From assembly GCF_032854445.1 (NCBI RefSeq), contig NC_088300.1:45174984-45238983 (forward strand): a DNA stretch of 64,000 bases, given 5' to 3'. Position 1 is the stretch's first letter; each line of letters starts with the position of its first letter. This DNA comes from Liolophura sinensis. Its lineage: Eukaryota; Mollusca; Polyplacophora; Chitonida; Chitonidae. Position numbers and translations under genes: made by a program. Of this stretch, positions 23,025-34,672 are shown piece by piece. The notes under the pieces are model-generated. The model had not been told where the DNA came from and ran no database searches. It saw nothing but the letters and a program-made list of their open reading frames with translations.

Positions 23025-23492
23025 CTGACACCCTGAGTTCACATATTACATCTTTGTATCTTTCTTATGTTATTCTGGGTATTACGTGTATGCTAAACGA
23101 TAAAGTCACATCTATGTACAGGTAATATCTATAGGGAGATGAGCAATTAATAACCTTTAATTATGTTGAAGATTAAACCAAAGGTTAATCTGCTTCACGG
23201 ACGTGATAGTTCTGCGCGAATATGACCTTTACCACACTGTGTACGTAACCAATAGGATTAACCTTTCTTGGATACCGACTCTGCATGGCATGGATATCAT
23301 TTTACACTGGAACAAACATGTTTACTACGGTGATGAGGCATCATAATTGCTTTGACATAATACTTCAGCGAAACTGTTAATTACTAAACAGTCGATAGAT
23401 CTCCCAAGAGCATGAAATATTGTAATGTCTGAATTTCTAACTGTAATATTTCATGTTTGGCTCCCTCCGCGGTCAAACTTGAGAAGGTCTGT

Positions 23493-23606
23493 CAGAAGGT
23501 CTGCATATGGGGACGGGTTTCCCTCGGTTTCCTCTCAGCATAATGCTGGTCGCCGCCGTGTTTGTGAAATATTCTTCAATACGGAGTAAACCAAATAAGC
23601 AAACAA
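23493..23606 (+). mobile_element. SINE family A fragment
   Basis: It retains AAGGTCTGCATATGG, CGGGTTTCC, CATAATGCTGGTCGCC and GTGAAATATTCTTCAATACG. Head missing and sequence diverged. Confidence 0.7.
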
Positions 23607-24021
23607 GTAACTGTAAAATTCGCGTGCACGGGACAGAATCACTGAGGCTTTGTTCGCATTATGAACTGGAGCTCTCATACCAAGGTGCACAGGCCTATAT
23701 ACTATAGGTATCACAAATATGCCCTATATCTGATATTAGAACACATCCGTTTTAAAACAGAGCGGAGACAAAAGTATAAGATTTGAAACGCTTCACAGAA
23801 AAACAAGTAATACTATAATAATAAAATGTGGTTTCGAATTATATCTCACATTTACTTTATTTTAACTGCATGGTTTTAAAAAAAGTCTTTGTATTTTCTT
23901 TTACTTTTCGATGTTCTCATAATCTAGTTGTAAACCATTTACTGTCGTCTGAGTGGCTTAAGCTTGTTTTCATCATGATACGCCTGCATGCAATATTACC
24001 ACAGTGGGGTTAAGCCATTAT

Positions 24022-24101
24022 CATTCATTCATTCATTCATTCATTCATTCATTCACTTCTTCTGATAAGTCTTAGTTTGTTTGTTTGTTTGTTTGTTTGT
24101 T
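24022..24101. repeat. CATT and TTTG tetranucleotide repeats
   Basis: (ATTC)n near 24022-24055 and (TTTG)n near 24069-24101. Confidence 0.88.
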
Positions 24102-25189
24102 TACAAAGTTGGCAGGAATAAAGTCTGGCATGTCAGGCTTTGTGAAATAGATATATGAACGCAAACAATAAATCAATCACAGACTCTAGACTTTCAAATA
24201 ATGAACATGAATGTAGACCAAAAAGTGATCACATTTCATTGGCGTATACCTAAGTATATATGTTACTCAAGACATACGTGCTATTCCAAAAACTGTGTTC
24301 TGATGATGCAGACAAATACCTCCTATAATGGGTATGTGTGCGGCGTACTGTAACTTGCGGCCAAGAAAATTGGTCGTGTTCTGGTTGGTGTATAGAATCT
24401 ATCCACGTAAAGACAGCAATAGGCCCAAGCATCTTAGATGATTTACTGAAGTGTGCGTGGGTTTCATTCTTGAGATATCAAGTTCTGTATAACATTAATG
24501 GAAATTCATTTAATGTCTACTGTTGCGCTGTATGTCAGTTAGGTGGTCGTTCGGTGCGGTCAAATTTTATAGGGCACTTCTTTAACGTCGACATCTTGTG
24601 AAATGTGGCAGCTATGGCGAAGTTTGTCTTGTTTGTTTGTTGGACGCCCGGAATTTGCGTCAGTGGTGATGTTAGGAAGGATTTTTTCTTGTTATTGTTT
24701 AATTTGGGCGTTCATTCCTCACATACGAATGTGGAATCTGTCATTTCGTAAAGCCGGCCTACTCTTACCCATACATCACCTGTAAAAAGTAGAAGTGTGA
24801 ATTCATAATAAAGCTATATGTGCATTCAAAGGGAGAGAAAAAAAAATGCATTTGTCTTGCATTTCCTAATCGTTACTTACTAGTATGTGGTTCTGTATAT
24901 ATTCTGATTCTGTGTGAAAAAATCAAATGCACTTGTGCTCGGGGGCTGGCCCGGAAAGAGCAGATCAGTTCCGCCATATATAGTTAGGTTAGAGCAGATG
25001 GCGTTGCTGTAGTACACAGCAAGTGGGCGTGGCATGCATGTACATTGTCTCCCATGTACTGAACAAATTAAAGCTGTTCCAATGTTCTCTGCATCACGCA
25101 GGTGTTCGCAATAAATACCTGGGGGTGAAAAGGGCACGCAAGGGAGACGAACACAAGCCTTATATAAACTATATAAACTATATTACATG

Positions 25190-25444
25190 TACACTCAAAA
25201 AAATTAATCTGTTTAATTTAACAGAAAGTTTGTTTTCTGAGTAATGCTAGAATATATTCTGTTATTGCAGCTGATTATTCTGTTAAATATAACACACATG
25301 TTCTGTTAATTTAACATAACCATTCTACTAGAATACCAGGATATTATGTTGAATATGACACATGCTTGTGTTATAATAACAGAATACATTCTAGCATCAC
25401 TCAGACAGCACACTTTCTGTTAACAGAGTAATTTTTGGAGTGTA
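25190..25444. mobile_element. MITE family 1, copy 2
   Basis: Ends ACTCAAAAAAATTAATCTG and TTTTTGGAGTGTA are inverted, with the shared internal blocks TAATGCTAGAATATATTCTG and CTAGCATCACTCAGACAG. TA flanks both ends. It is somewhat longer and more diverged than copy 1. Confidence 0.82.
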
Positions 25445-26080
25445 TATGTTGTTGAAGACTATCTCTCTAACGCAAAGTACGGAATGAGGGCTCACCTGTT
25501 GAGCGCACATATATGTAACTTTGATCTGAGCGGAGCAGCCACGAGAGTTACCATGACATCTGGACGCTTTTAATGTGTCGTTGTCGCATAGTTTTCGCGC
25601 GATTTCCTGAAATAAGAGCAACGCCTGCCTCCTCAACTGACACTAGTGGCTGTGAATTGTATTCGAGCACATACCACAAAGAGAAGTCCCTCTATTAGGC
25701 TCGAATTTTCGCGTTATCTCCATTTTATGAAGGTTTTCCCGCTGACTCATCAGCTCATTTTGGGCAAGGTACTATGCTGAATTACAACTCTTCTGCGCTG
25801 AGTAGGTGCAAAATATCCATTCGTACGACACATTTGATCATATTTTGCATTGTAACGCTCATGACTGTGTCACTCGAACCAGAGTCATACACGTTTGCAA
25901 TTCAATATGTTCCCTACCTGTGTAAAGCGGACTCTCAAGTCGAGCCTACGGATAACTGCAAGGTACAGTGGTACTGAACCCGTACCATGTGTGTCAAAGG
26001 AATGTATGACCCGCTCCCGATGATTGGCCTGGTTTCAGTCGTATAAATGCGATAATCTGGAGTTTGATGTTAAACCAAAA

Positions 26081-26286
26081 TATTTATTTATCTGACTGGT
26101 GTTCTACGCCGTATTCAAGAATATTTCACTTATATGTCGACGTCCAGTTTTATGATGGTAGACACGGAGCCGAGTTGCTGCAGACCTTCCCCCGTGCGAC
26201 CAGAGAGGAAGCCAGCATGAGCTGGACTTGAACTCACAGCGACCGCATTGGGTGAGAGGCACGCTGGCGTGCTAACGGAGCTCCCT
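26081..26286 (-). mobile_element. SINE family A, diverged inverted copy
   Basis: Read on the plus strand: GACTGGTGTTCTACGCCG, AAGAATATTTCACTTATA, GCAGACCTTCCC, GAGAGGAAGCCAGCATGAGC, CTTGAACTCACAGCGACCG and GCTAACGGAG. The middle is shortened and the head is altered. Confidence 0.8.
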
Positions 26287-27062
26287 AAACCAAAATAAGT
26301 AAATAAGGTATCCTGGCAGTGTGGCGTACGGTTGAGACGTGGCTGAGTTATCGATTAAGCAAATTCTGAAACGAAAATTTATGCGCATATCTCTTTCCGC
26401 ATGTAATGGTTCACAAGACTTGTTGTGAAACTGAATTATTTGTCAACACTACTGTTGAAACCAGGCAGGCGGAATAACGGCTATTAGCCCGGAATAATGT
26501 CACCTTAGTGTTTCGTTTCATGTGCAGACAAAGAGGGATATGGAGTAGAATAATTGTTTAGCAAACAGTATTATCAGAAGTGTCGCCCACGCAAGGCCAT
26601 GTCGTTTTCAGCACGAGGAGTGTAGAGAGCAGAAATAGTTGGACAAATAACGGGTTGTATATAATGCAAATTGCAGAAGACGCAATATAAAATGCAGAAG
26701 ACGGTGTAAGCTAAGTGAAAAAGATGCTATGCGAAGGACAAGAAAAGGTACTCTAAAACGAACATAATAACTTCAAGAAAGTTATGCCAAAATGATTTTT
26801 TTCTCATTTGTTTTATCTCTTAGTAACACTCTTTTTATGCATATAGTTGGGAATTTTCGGAAAGGAAGTCATCCACGAACTTACTGGAAATGGGAACCAG
26901 TTTAGCTCCCTCCATTTGCACTCTTGGTTCATTGGATTTGGCGGAAGTATTTATGTTTGGATATTGATTTTGTATTGTTTACATATTTGTATAATTATAT
27001 ATTTTTCCAGAACGTGCTTAAATTGCATATTGCTTGACGGATATTCACGTATCAGCCATATA

Positions 27063-27293
27063 TACACTCCAAAAAATATTCTGTTAAATTTAACAGAAAG
27101 TCTGTTGTCTGGGTGATTCTAGAATTATATTCCCTTATTGAAGCTGATAATTTTATTAACTATAACACACGTATTTTATTAATTCAGTGTAAAGATTCTA
27201 TTAGACAAACAGAATTTCCTGCGGGATATGGGGGACATATTGTGTAAGGTAACAGAAAACATTCTAGTATGACAACAGACTTTCACACACCCA
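27063..27293. mobile_element. MITE family 1, copy 3, right end decayed
   Basis: The left end TACACTCCAAAAAATATTCTG matches the family and is preceded by TA. The right part retains AACAGAAAACATTCTAGTAT and a trace of ACAGACTTTC, but the terminal repeat is lost. Right boundary approximate. Confidence 0.7.
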
Positions 27294-27500
27294 GAAAAGC
27301 CCCCCCCCCTTCCCCACCATTAACGTCTGTTAAGCTGAGTGTGCACAAGTTGTCAAGCAAGAGCAACTCTTTATACAAGTTTATCGTGAGAGTTGTCGAT
27401 GATGTGATGGAGAAAATTGATCGAAAGGTTCTCATGCCGACTAGAATGCCATGGTTCACAATATTGATCGTCATATCTGGCATTTCCAACTAATTTGAGA

Positions 27501-27766
27501 TTTTTTTTTTTTTTTTTGATTGGTGTTTTACGCCGTACTCAAGAATATTTCACTTATACGACGGCGGCCAGCATTATGGTGGGTGGAAACCGGGCGGAGC
27601 CCGGGGGAAACCCACGACCATCCGCAGGTTGCTGGCAGACCTTCCCACGTACGGCCGGAGAGGAAGCCAGCATAAGCTGGTCTTGAACTCACAGCGACCG
27701 CATTGGTGAGAGGCTTCTGGGTCACTACGGTGCGCTAGCGCGCTAACCGACTGAGCCACGGAGGCC
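27501..27766 (-). mobile_element. SINE family A, full length with 15-bp target-site duplication
   Basis: CCAACTAATTTGAGA occurs at 27486-27500 and again at 27767-27781, directly flanking the element. On the minus strand the element starts GGCCTCCGTGGCTCAGTCGG (tRNA-like head with an A-box-like GTGGCTCAGTCGG), has GCTGTGAGTTCAAG near the B-box position, then the CCGGGCTCCGCCCGG hairpin region, and ends GGCGTAAAACACCAATC with a poly(A) run. This copy defines the family ends. Confidence 0.92.
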
Positions 27767-28129
27767 CCAACTAATTTGAGAGTGTCCTTTTTTATCCTTT
27801 TACAAAGTTATACCCAACTGACAATACTTGTACTTTTTTAACTCGTAGTAGTTGATTGGACATGTTTTGCTAATCAGAATAATTCTTGTATCAAAATAGC
27901 CCCTGTATGAAAACAGTATCTGTTTCTGTATCAAAATAGATCTTGTATCAACTGAGCATACTGAACGGAGTTGCACGCTGGTAAACACCCGCTAACGTGT
28001 TCAGAGTTCTCAATTTCTTCTTGATGTTTTAAGTTTTCAATGCCGTGACCAGTGGTCAAGAACAATCCGGTAATTGATTCTGTGTCCAGTATGCGCCTTA
28101 TATTAGCGGGCAGGATAGCAGTTCGCCAA

Positions 28130-28261
28130 CGCAGAATTCGTCTGGTAACAAAAGTACATCGCCCTGATCGACAAGAGACGATTAGAACGTGTGGGAACTG
28201 AACAAATATACCTGTGCCTTCCGACCAGTGGTTATATCATTGACAGAACGAACCGGCTAAG
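28130..28261 (+). promoter_or_regulatory. Possible noncoding first exon of the peptide precursor gene
   Basis: A strong donor, GGCTAAG|GTAAGC, lies at 28261/28262, about 130 bases after a weak TATA-like TTATATTAG (about 28098). Joined to the acceptor at 33574 it would give CTAAG-ATGG, with A at -3 before the start codon, a better context than the genomic one. The link is inference; the exon start is approximate. Confidence 0.35.
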
Positions 28262-28959
28262 GTAAGCTTTATGTATTCACCCTTTTGTATGTAAATATTC
28301 TCATCTTTTAAAACTGGTTTTTACTTTTACTTTCTGCTGAGGAACATTCCTGATAATTCTGGTAAGTATTATAAGTTTCAATGAGTGTAATGCCTTCATA
28401 CCATAGGTTCCACTGTTCCCTCAAGGACGATATTTACAGATAGATTCAAACTTCAAGTAACGTCAAAAAATGAAGAAAATATAAAGTACATGAAGCTCTG
28501 CGTGCGGAATCCTTCACCGGCAAATTGTACGTCCGTAACGTTTGTATAGGGAAACTTACATTAGCAGACATACCGTCGATCGATAGAAAAACATTGAATT
28601 TGTCAAAAGCGTCATAAATTAGATCAGTTCATGGGAAATTCATGGATTGCATTCAGTCAAAGGAACGGAATTTTTGCGTTACGGAATAATCCCTCATTAG
28701 AAACAGACGGGTATTCTAAACTGTCAACCCTGTGATCTTTTTTCATACACAGTGAGTTGGCTGACTGAGTCAGTCCAAGAATACACTAGGTTAAGTGGTA
28801 GGAAAGTTCATGTGGAGATGTGGAGAGCCAGAATAAAAGAGTTGGACAAGAGCTAGATCTTCCGCAAGCACCAGGTTCAAAGCTGTGTAATTTCTCTTCC
28901 GGGCTATTCAGACAGTAGACAATACCACTGTATTTACACAAATCCACGACAAAAGGCTT

Positions 28960-28984
28960 TTTTTTTTTTTTTTTTTTTTTTTTT
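28960..28984. repeat. Poly(T) run
   Basis: About 25 T in a row. It could be the tail of a degraded inverted retrocopy, but no element was recognised next to it. Confidence 0.8.
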
Positions 28985-30371
28985 GTACATCTGGTTAATT
29001 CACTTGAATATGGAAAATTGTGGCCACTACAAACAAAAACCAAAAACAGGCAACATATATTTGACTAAAGAAATGATAGTGACATACATGTATGCTCTTA
29101 CTGACCGTAAAGTTGAAGTTACAATTTTCGTTGGAAAAAGTTAATTTTGTATGCGTTATGTTTACATGTTCTCAGTGCATCTAACGCTGTAAACACGCCA
29201 TGGCATGGTGCTTGGCTGGCAAGCGATGACGTCATCATAAAGTGACGACATTTAGCATCTGTTGATTGAATACTTGCCGTTGTTTCGAACTGTTAGGCTC
29301 TAGTAAAGATATTTCCTATACGAATATAAATAATGAGAAATTAGACCGGCAAACATGCACATAAAGACAGCAACCCAGATGGGGGTCCCAGCGTGTGCGT
29401 AATGTATTTAATTAATTAGTGGAGGCGGAAACAAAATAACAGTACAAATTAACCTGAAACAGCGTGGGGGTGGGGTATGGTGGGGGTGGGGAGGGGGGAA
29501 GTGTCAGTGTAGTGTTGCTCTTTAGGTATATGACAATATCTGTCGATGTGGATGAATATAAACAAGGGTTGACATCTGATGATGGACCATTCGTGTTGAA
29601 ACTCGCACAGTGGGTAGGAAAATTTGGACCGTACCAGTTTGCCCATTAGGACACCGTAACCCAAGGTTAGTTCACTGCTGTGCGAATTACTTCACTCCAA
29701 TCGTTGATGGAGTTTAATTTTATAATTTTGCCGGTACAAGTATCCAGGATGGCTTTCAAGAAAACGCCATATTTTATGTCGGTGATAGGTTACATCTCTC
29801 TAATGGTGGAGTCACTGAGTCTAATTTTACTCTAGCTTTCACTAAGTAAGTCTTATATTCAAGTTAACTTCCGCTATTAATATAGTCGGTGGTTTTATGG
29901 TTGGCTATGTCGTTCGACATTGTTTCACTTCCATTTTCATTCTTAACTGCGAAATAATGTGTTAAGGGATGAAGATGTGTATTTATTTTGCTGTGACAAG
30001 CATCTCTTTAAGTAGCTTTGTCCGTCCGTATGTCCGTTCGTCAAATTGTTGACATCCTGTCTTTTAGCATGGGAAATTCAAGGATGTGGAGTGTCTGGCG
30101 ACATTGACTCTAGTGCAACTATTACGAATTTGAGCTTGATTTTTCTCTTCGAAACACCGCAAGAAATACAATAAAATCCTGGATTGTTGCGGATTAAAGT
30201 ATGCGATAGGGCTGATTAATACTCTTATTTGTCTGTTATTCGGCCCGCCTGATTCTCCAGCTGACATGTGAATGCTTATTTTCTACAACACTGAATTCGT
30301 TGGTGCTGCCAAAGAGCGGAAATAGACAATTATTTTAGTGGATATTAATGAAACCCTTTTAGACACAAAAT

Positions 30372-31880
30372 CAAAGTTCAAAATCTCGTGTTTTTTTTGT
30401 TTTTTTTTCTTTTTCCGCGGAAAATCCCGGAACACTTTTTCATGTGCTATCCAATCATTGCCACTCAAATACAGATGCTCTTCCAGGATTGGTTGACTAT
30501 TAACGATACAAAATCTCGTGTGTGTTTTTTTTATTTGTTCGTGGAAAATCCCGGAACACTTTTTCATGTTCTGCCCAATCATTGTCACTCAGATACAGAT
30601 GCTCCTCCAGGAGTGGTCGACAGTTAACGATACAAAATCTAGTGTGTTTTTTTTTTCTCGTGGAAAATCCCGGAACACTTTTTCATGTGCTATCCAATCA
30701 TTGCCACTCAAATACAGATGCTCTTCCAGGATTGGTTGACTATTAACGATACAAAATCTAGTGTGTGTGTTTTTTATTTGTTCGTGGAAAATCCCGGAAC
30801 ACTTTTTCATGTTCTGCCCAATCATTGCCACTCAGATACAGATGCTCCTCCAGGAGTGGTCGACAGTTAACGATACAAAATCTAGTGTGTTTTTTTTTTC
30901 TCGTGGAAAATCCCGGAACACTTTTTCATGTTCTGCCCAATCATTGCCACTCAAATACAGATGCTCTTCCAGGATTGGTTGACTATTAACGATACAAAAT
31001 CTAGTGTGTGTGTTTTTTATTTGTTCGTGGAAAATCCCGGAACACTTTTTCATGTTCTGCCCAATCATTGCCACTCAGATACAGATGCTCCTCCAGGAGT
31101 GGTCGACTATTAACGATACAAAATCTCGTGTGTGTGTTTTTTATTTGTTCGTGGAAAATCCCGAAACACTTTTTCATGTTCTGCCCAATCATTGCCACTC
31201 AGATACAGATGCTCCTCCAGGAGTGGTCGACTATTAACGATACAAAATCTCGTGTGTGTGTTTTTTATTTGTTCGTGGAAAATCCCGGAACACTTTTTCA
31301 TGTTCTGCCCAATCATTGCCACTCAGATACAGATGCTCCTCCAGGAGTGGTCGACAGTTAACGATACAAAATCTAGTGTGTGTTTTTTTTATTTGTTCGT
31401 GGAAAATCCCGGAACACTTTTTCATGTTCTGCCCAATCATTGCCACTCAGATACAGATGCTCCTCCAGGAGTGGTCGACAGTTAACGATACAAAATCTAG
31501 TGTGTGTTTTTTTTCTCGTGGAAAATCCCGGAACACTTTTTCATGTTCTGCCCAATCATTGCCACTCAGATACAGATGCTCCTCCAGGAGTGGTCGACAG
31601 TTAACGATACAAAATCTCGTGTGTGTGTGTGTGTTGTTGTTTTTTTTTTTTGTTTTTTTTTTTTTCGTGGAAAATCCCGGAACACTTTTTCATGTTCTGC
31701 CCATTCACTGACACCTAAATACAGATGCTCTTCCAGGGGTGGTCGACAGTTAATGACGCAAAATCTCGTGTTTTTTTTTTGTTTTTGTTTTGTTTTTTTC
31801 GTGGAAAATCCCAGAACACTTTTTCATGCTCTGTCCAATCATTGCCACTCAAATACAGATGCTCTTCCAGGAGTGGTCGA
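30372..31880. repeat. Satellite of ~121-124 bp units, 12 copies
   Basis: Units carry CGTGGAAAATCCCGGAACAC, TTTTTCATGTTCTGCCCAAT, CATTGCCACTCAGATACAGA and a GTCGACAGTTAACGATAC block, joined by T-rich linkers of varying length. Two unit types, one with CTCTTCCAGGATTGGTTGAC and one with CTCCTCCAGGAGTGGTCGAC, alternate in the first half and only the second persists later. The many 60-150 residue frames here on both strands are artefacts of the repeat. Confidence 0.92.
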
Positions 31881-32443
31881 CAGATAACGACAATTTGACT
31901 TTTGTTTTTGATTTACTGTGTGATGACACTAATAAATCAAAAATACCCGGGCCAGTTTATTCTCGCCACCGAAAGGTTTGAAATCAGTACGAATTTAGAT
32001 GAAACCTCTACAGGATGTTCACGTTTTGGATTTATTATTCATTATTCTCAGTTTAGTTATATTTTGCTCAGTTCATGTTCAGAGGAAAGATATCGTCCCC
32101 GTCGATTTCATTATATAGCCGGAACTAATAGTCGTAAACTCAATTTGCCTACAAGATTAGTGACATGGAACTGAACTACGCACTTTTGGAGTTTGCCCGT
32201 TTTTTCGTCCTTCAGTTCGTCAGTATTTTGAATAGGCAGACAATAACCTGGTCGGTAAGATATCCTGAGAACTAATGGGCTGATTTTAACACAATTTGTC
32301 ATGACATGGGCATTAAAAATTGATCAGTATTTTTGTTCGCCCGCTCGTTCATCCGTTTGCCTGTATATTTACCTTGCTGGTGCGATAGCTATAGAATTGC
32401 CGAGCCGAGAAGTTTGGTTTGGTTTGAAACCTAATGAGAAGAG

Positions 32444-32505
32444 GGCTGTGGCCGAGTGTTCAAAACGCTGGCATTTCGGACTGAGCGTCGATTCAGTCCC
32501 ATTCT
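32444..32505 (+). other. tRNA-like sequence, probably a SINE head or tRNA pseudogene
   Basis: GGCTGTGGCCGAGTGTTCAA resembles an A box of a Leu/Ser-type tRNA, and GATTCAGTCCC lies where a B box would be. Acceptor arms do not pair well by eye and the B box deviates from GTTCGAATCC, so a working tRNA gene is unlikely. Confidence 0.4.
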
Positions 32506-33574
32506 AGAAAAGTGAATTTTCTAAAATCCCCTGCTGACGGTCTTGCGTGAAGTTCGATAATTCAAAACGTCCAGGTCAGTGAATTTTCCACATTACCCTG
32601 CTTTCATTTTTATCGAGCTCACGGTGACAATAATCCGCACACGGTGCTCTCTTGAGTAGTTCTCAAAGACTCGTATTTCTAGCCGGACGTCTTACCATTA
32701 ATAGCTGGCTGAGGGTGTTTGTAAATATACGAGTTTTCAAGTCCAAGGCAGAGTTTTTAGAATTGTCCCAGTGATGAGGGTTTTTAGTGGAATCCGTGCG
32801 CGTTGCACCGGGAGTTAAAAGCACATAACAGTGCCTGTCAGCTCCAGTTCTCCACATTTTCCACAAGCTCTTTCACTGTTCTGGGAAATAAAATATTTCA
32901 TATTGTATCCCAGATGACATAGACATTAATAAATGATTAAGAGTGTGTCTTCCCGTTCTCTTGTACTCCTCTCTTTTACAACCTTTGCCATGCTTTATTT
33001 CCAGAACAACTGAGCCAAACAAATATGGCTTGACGCTAATTTATGTGGGTCTTAATGTTATTCCATGTTTGATTGATGACAACGCAGCATTTGGAGTAAT
33101 TCTATACCAATGATGTCTAATAAATTGCAGTTAACATCACTGCATTTTTTTTACCTAGTTCCGGTTACGCCATGGTGTTAGGGTGCGTTAAATTCGCTAC
33201 TCCATTTACATGAACAGTTATAATAAAACCCTAACGAAGGTAAATTGGCAAGAGGCCATATATATAACCAAGACACCGGTTATATACGTGTGACAATTGC
33301 CAGAGAGCAGCGACAACAGTGTGATAGTTGGCAAATGGCCTCTTGTCAATTTATGTCAAGGCTTTATTCTCACTGTTCATTTAAATGCTTAAATGATTGC
33401 AAATTATACGCCCCCTAGCATCATGGCTTTGGCAGAAATAGCATAAACAAAACAGCACTTATGTTAATGTAAGCTGCAATTCATGAAACGTCACAGGACT
33501 AGAATCCAACTCAACATACAACCCACTAGCTTGTTTAGTGTTAGTTACTTACCATATTTTGATTTTTCTTGCAG

Positions 33575-34105
33575 ATGGAACATCAGCTGGTAATCGTAGT
33601 GCTGCTAGGATTATCTCCCCTTGTCCTCGTGGAGTCATTCTTTCACTCACGGTTGATTCTTCGGCCTGCCCCATACGCTTCATTACTAAAACATACTGCT
33701 CCTAGGGCACGTGCTAGCTTCACACCAAGGCAGAAACTGGATAAATCATCACGGAATGTCTTGCCTTTGTTCCTGACAAACGGACAGTGGTTAGTTAGAG
33801 ACAGGAATTACCGCGGCGGCTATAGAAGTACACTCATACCATCATTTTATACTAAACGAGCCGACAGCGTCGACAATCACAACCTGTCACCATTCAAACG
33901 TGTCCACGCCTGTCCGTTTTTCCACCGATTAGGCCGTCCGTTGGGTGACTGCTACGGTGAACAGCGGGTGTTCAAAACGGCTAGTCAGCGTCAACCACAA
34001 CGCTTCGACATCTCAAAGTGGCCCATCTTGCACATGCTCGGTGGCGCTCTCGGAAAGAGAGGAGGCTCGGACCTGCAAAGGAACGGATTCTTTCAGTATT
34101 TATGA
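33575..34105 (+). CDS. Secreted peptide (hormone/neuropeptide-like) precursor, 176 residues
   Basis: The ATG directly follows an acceptor (TTTTTCTTGCAG), so the whole coding region sits in one exon with a noncoding leader elsewhere. Residues 1-21 form a signal peptide (MEHQLVIVVLLGLSPLVLVE), with no later membrane segment. Dibasic KR pairs occur at 94-95, 108-109 and 161-162. Gly160 precedes the last pair (GGALGKR), a classic amidation and cleavage site, which would leave a peptide ending GGAL-amide. Residues 110-160 contain the only two cysteines, C113 and C127, in ACPFFHRLGRPLGDCYG, and could form a disulphide ring. A 14-residue C-terminal piece ends GFFQYL before TGA. The layout is that of a neuropeptide or hormone precursor. 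I do not recognise the family and give no name. The coding density, signal peptide and splice context make a real gene likely. Confidence 0.72.
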   Translation: MEHQLVIVVLLGLSPLVLVESFFHSRLILRPAPYASLLKHTAPRARASFTPRQKLDKSSRNVLPLFLTNGQWLVRDRNYRGGYRSTLIPSFYTKRADSVDNHNLSPFKRVHACPFFHRLGRPLGDCYGEQRVFKTASQRQPQRFDISKWPILHMLGGALGKRGGSDLQRNGFFQYL

Positions 34106-34666
34106 ACGTCCGGTACAGATTCAGTGTACAGGAATGCCTGGTCATGAACAAGTGTTTCCAGCTGTTGTTGTTTTTGTTTAGACACATAGACGCCTCACAG
34201 TGACAGTAAATGGCCGAGCTACTAAAAGATATGTTGATGTTCTCCCTTCATTTACATTTTTGTTAAGTTTTGAACTTTAGAAACATTTTTAACTGAACAT
34301 TATGGCATCATTATTTTAGGTTGTAAAGAAACTTTTGAATCCGTTAGTTGTATTTATGACATTTATCATGTTCTATCGCATGTTGATCACATTTATATAA
34401 GCAAAGTTATCATCTATTGTTCCACTACTTAAATGTGGTCGTGTAAGATGATCCGTGTGTATTACACTGACGGAAGATTCCATCATGTGTATCTGACTTT
34501 TGATAAGGGTACCGTGAAGTAAAGCCACGTGCCCTATTGATGGGGCCATTCCCGTTTACAACCGTTAGAGAGAGACATTTCATCCCAACATAAACAAATA
34601 CATCTACAGATGTCTACAGTCCAATCCTGGAGAAAGAGCTAAACAATCAGAACAGATTTTAGACCA

Positions 34667-34672
34667 AATAAA
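34667..34672 (+). terminator. Poly(A) signal of the peptide precursor gene
   Basis: AATAAA in GACCAAATAAAAACAATTG, about 560 bases after the stop, followed by TTGTGCGTCTG. It is the best canonical signal after the gene. Confidence 0.5.

Larger units (their letters stand above)
19040..28090. other. Intergenic region, no coding gene recognised
   Basis: AT-rich sequence holding SINE fragments (19095-19178, 20881-20934, 23493-23606, 26081-26286, 27501-27766), an inverted family B SINE (19490-19818), three related MITEs (22811, 25190, 27063), CATT and TTTG microsatellites (24022-24101), C- and G-rich tracts (22492-22592) and a possible minus-strand promoter (21220-21317). Open frames here are short and carry no motif I recognise. 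Confidence 0.5.

Noticed and set aside
27495-27759. Short frames such as GGNRAEPGGNPRPSAGCWQ, recurring at 38322 and 61495
   Set aside because: Translations of the family A SINE in various frames, not proteins.
30283-31887. Numerous 60-151 residue frames on both strands
   Set aside because: All arise from the 121-124 bp satellite; the peptides repeat with the unit and are open on both strands.
33569-33574. Upstream TTG as start of the peptide precursor
   Set aside because: TTGCAG is the splice acceptor; the natural start is the ATG at 33575 with the signal peptide right after it.
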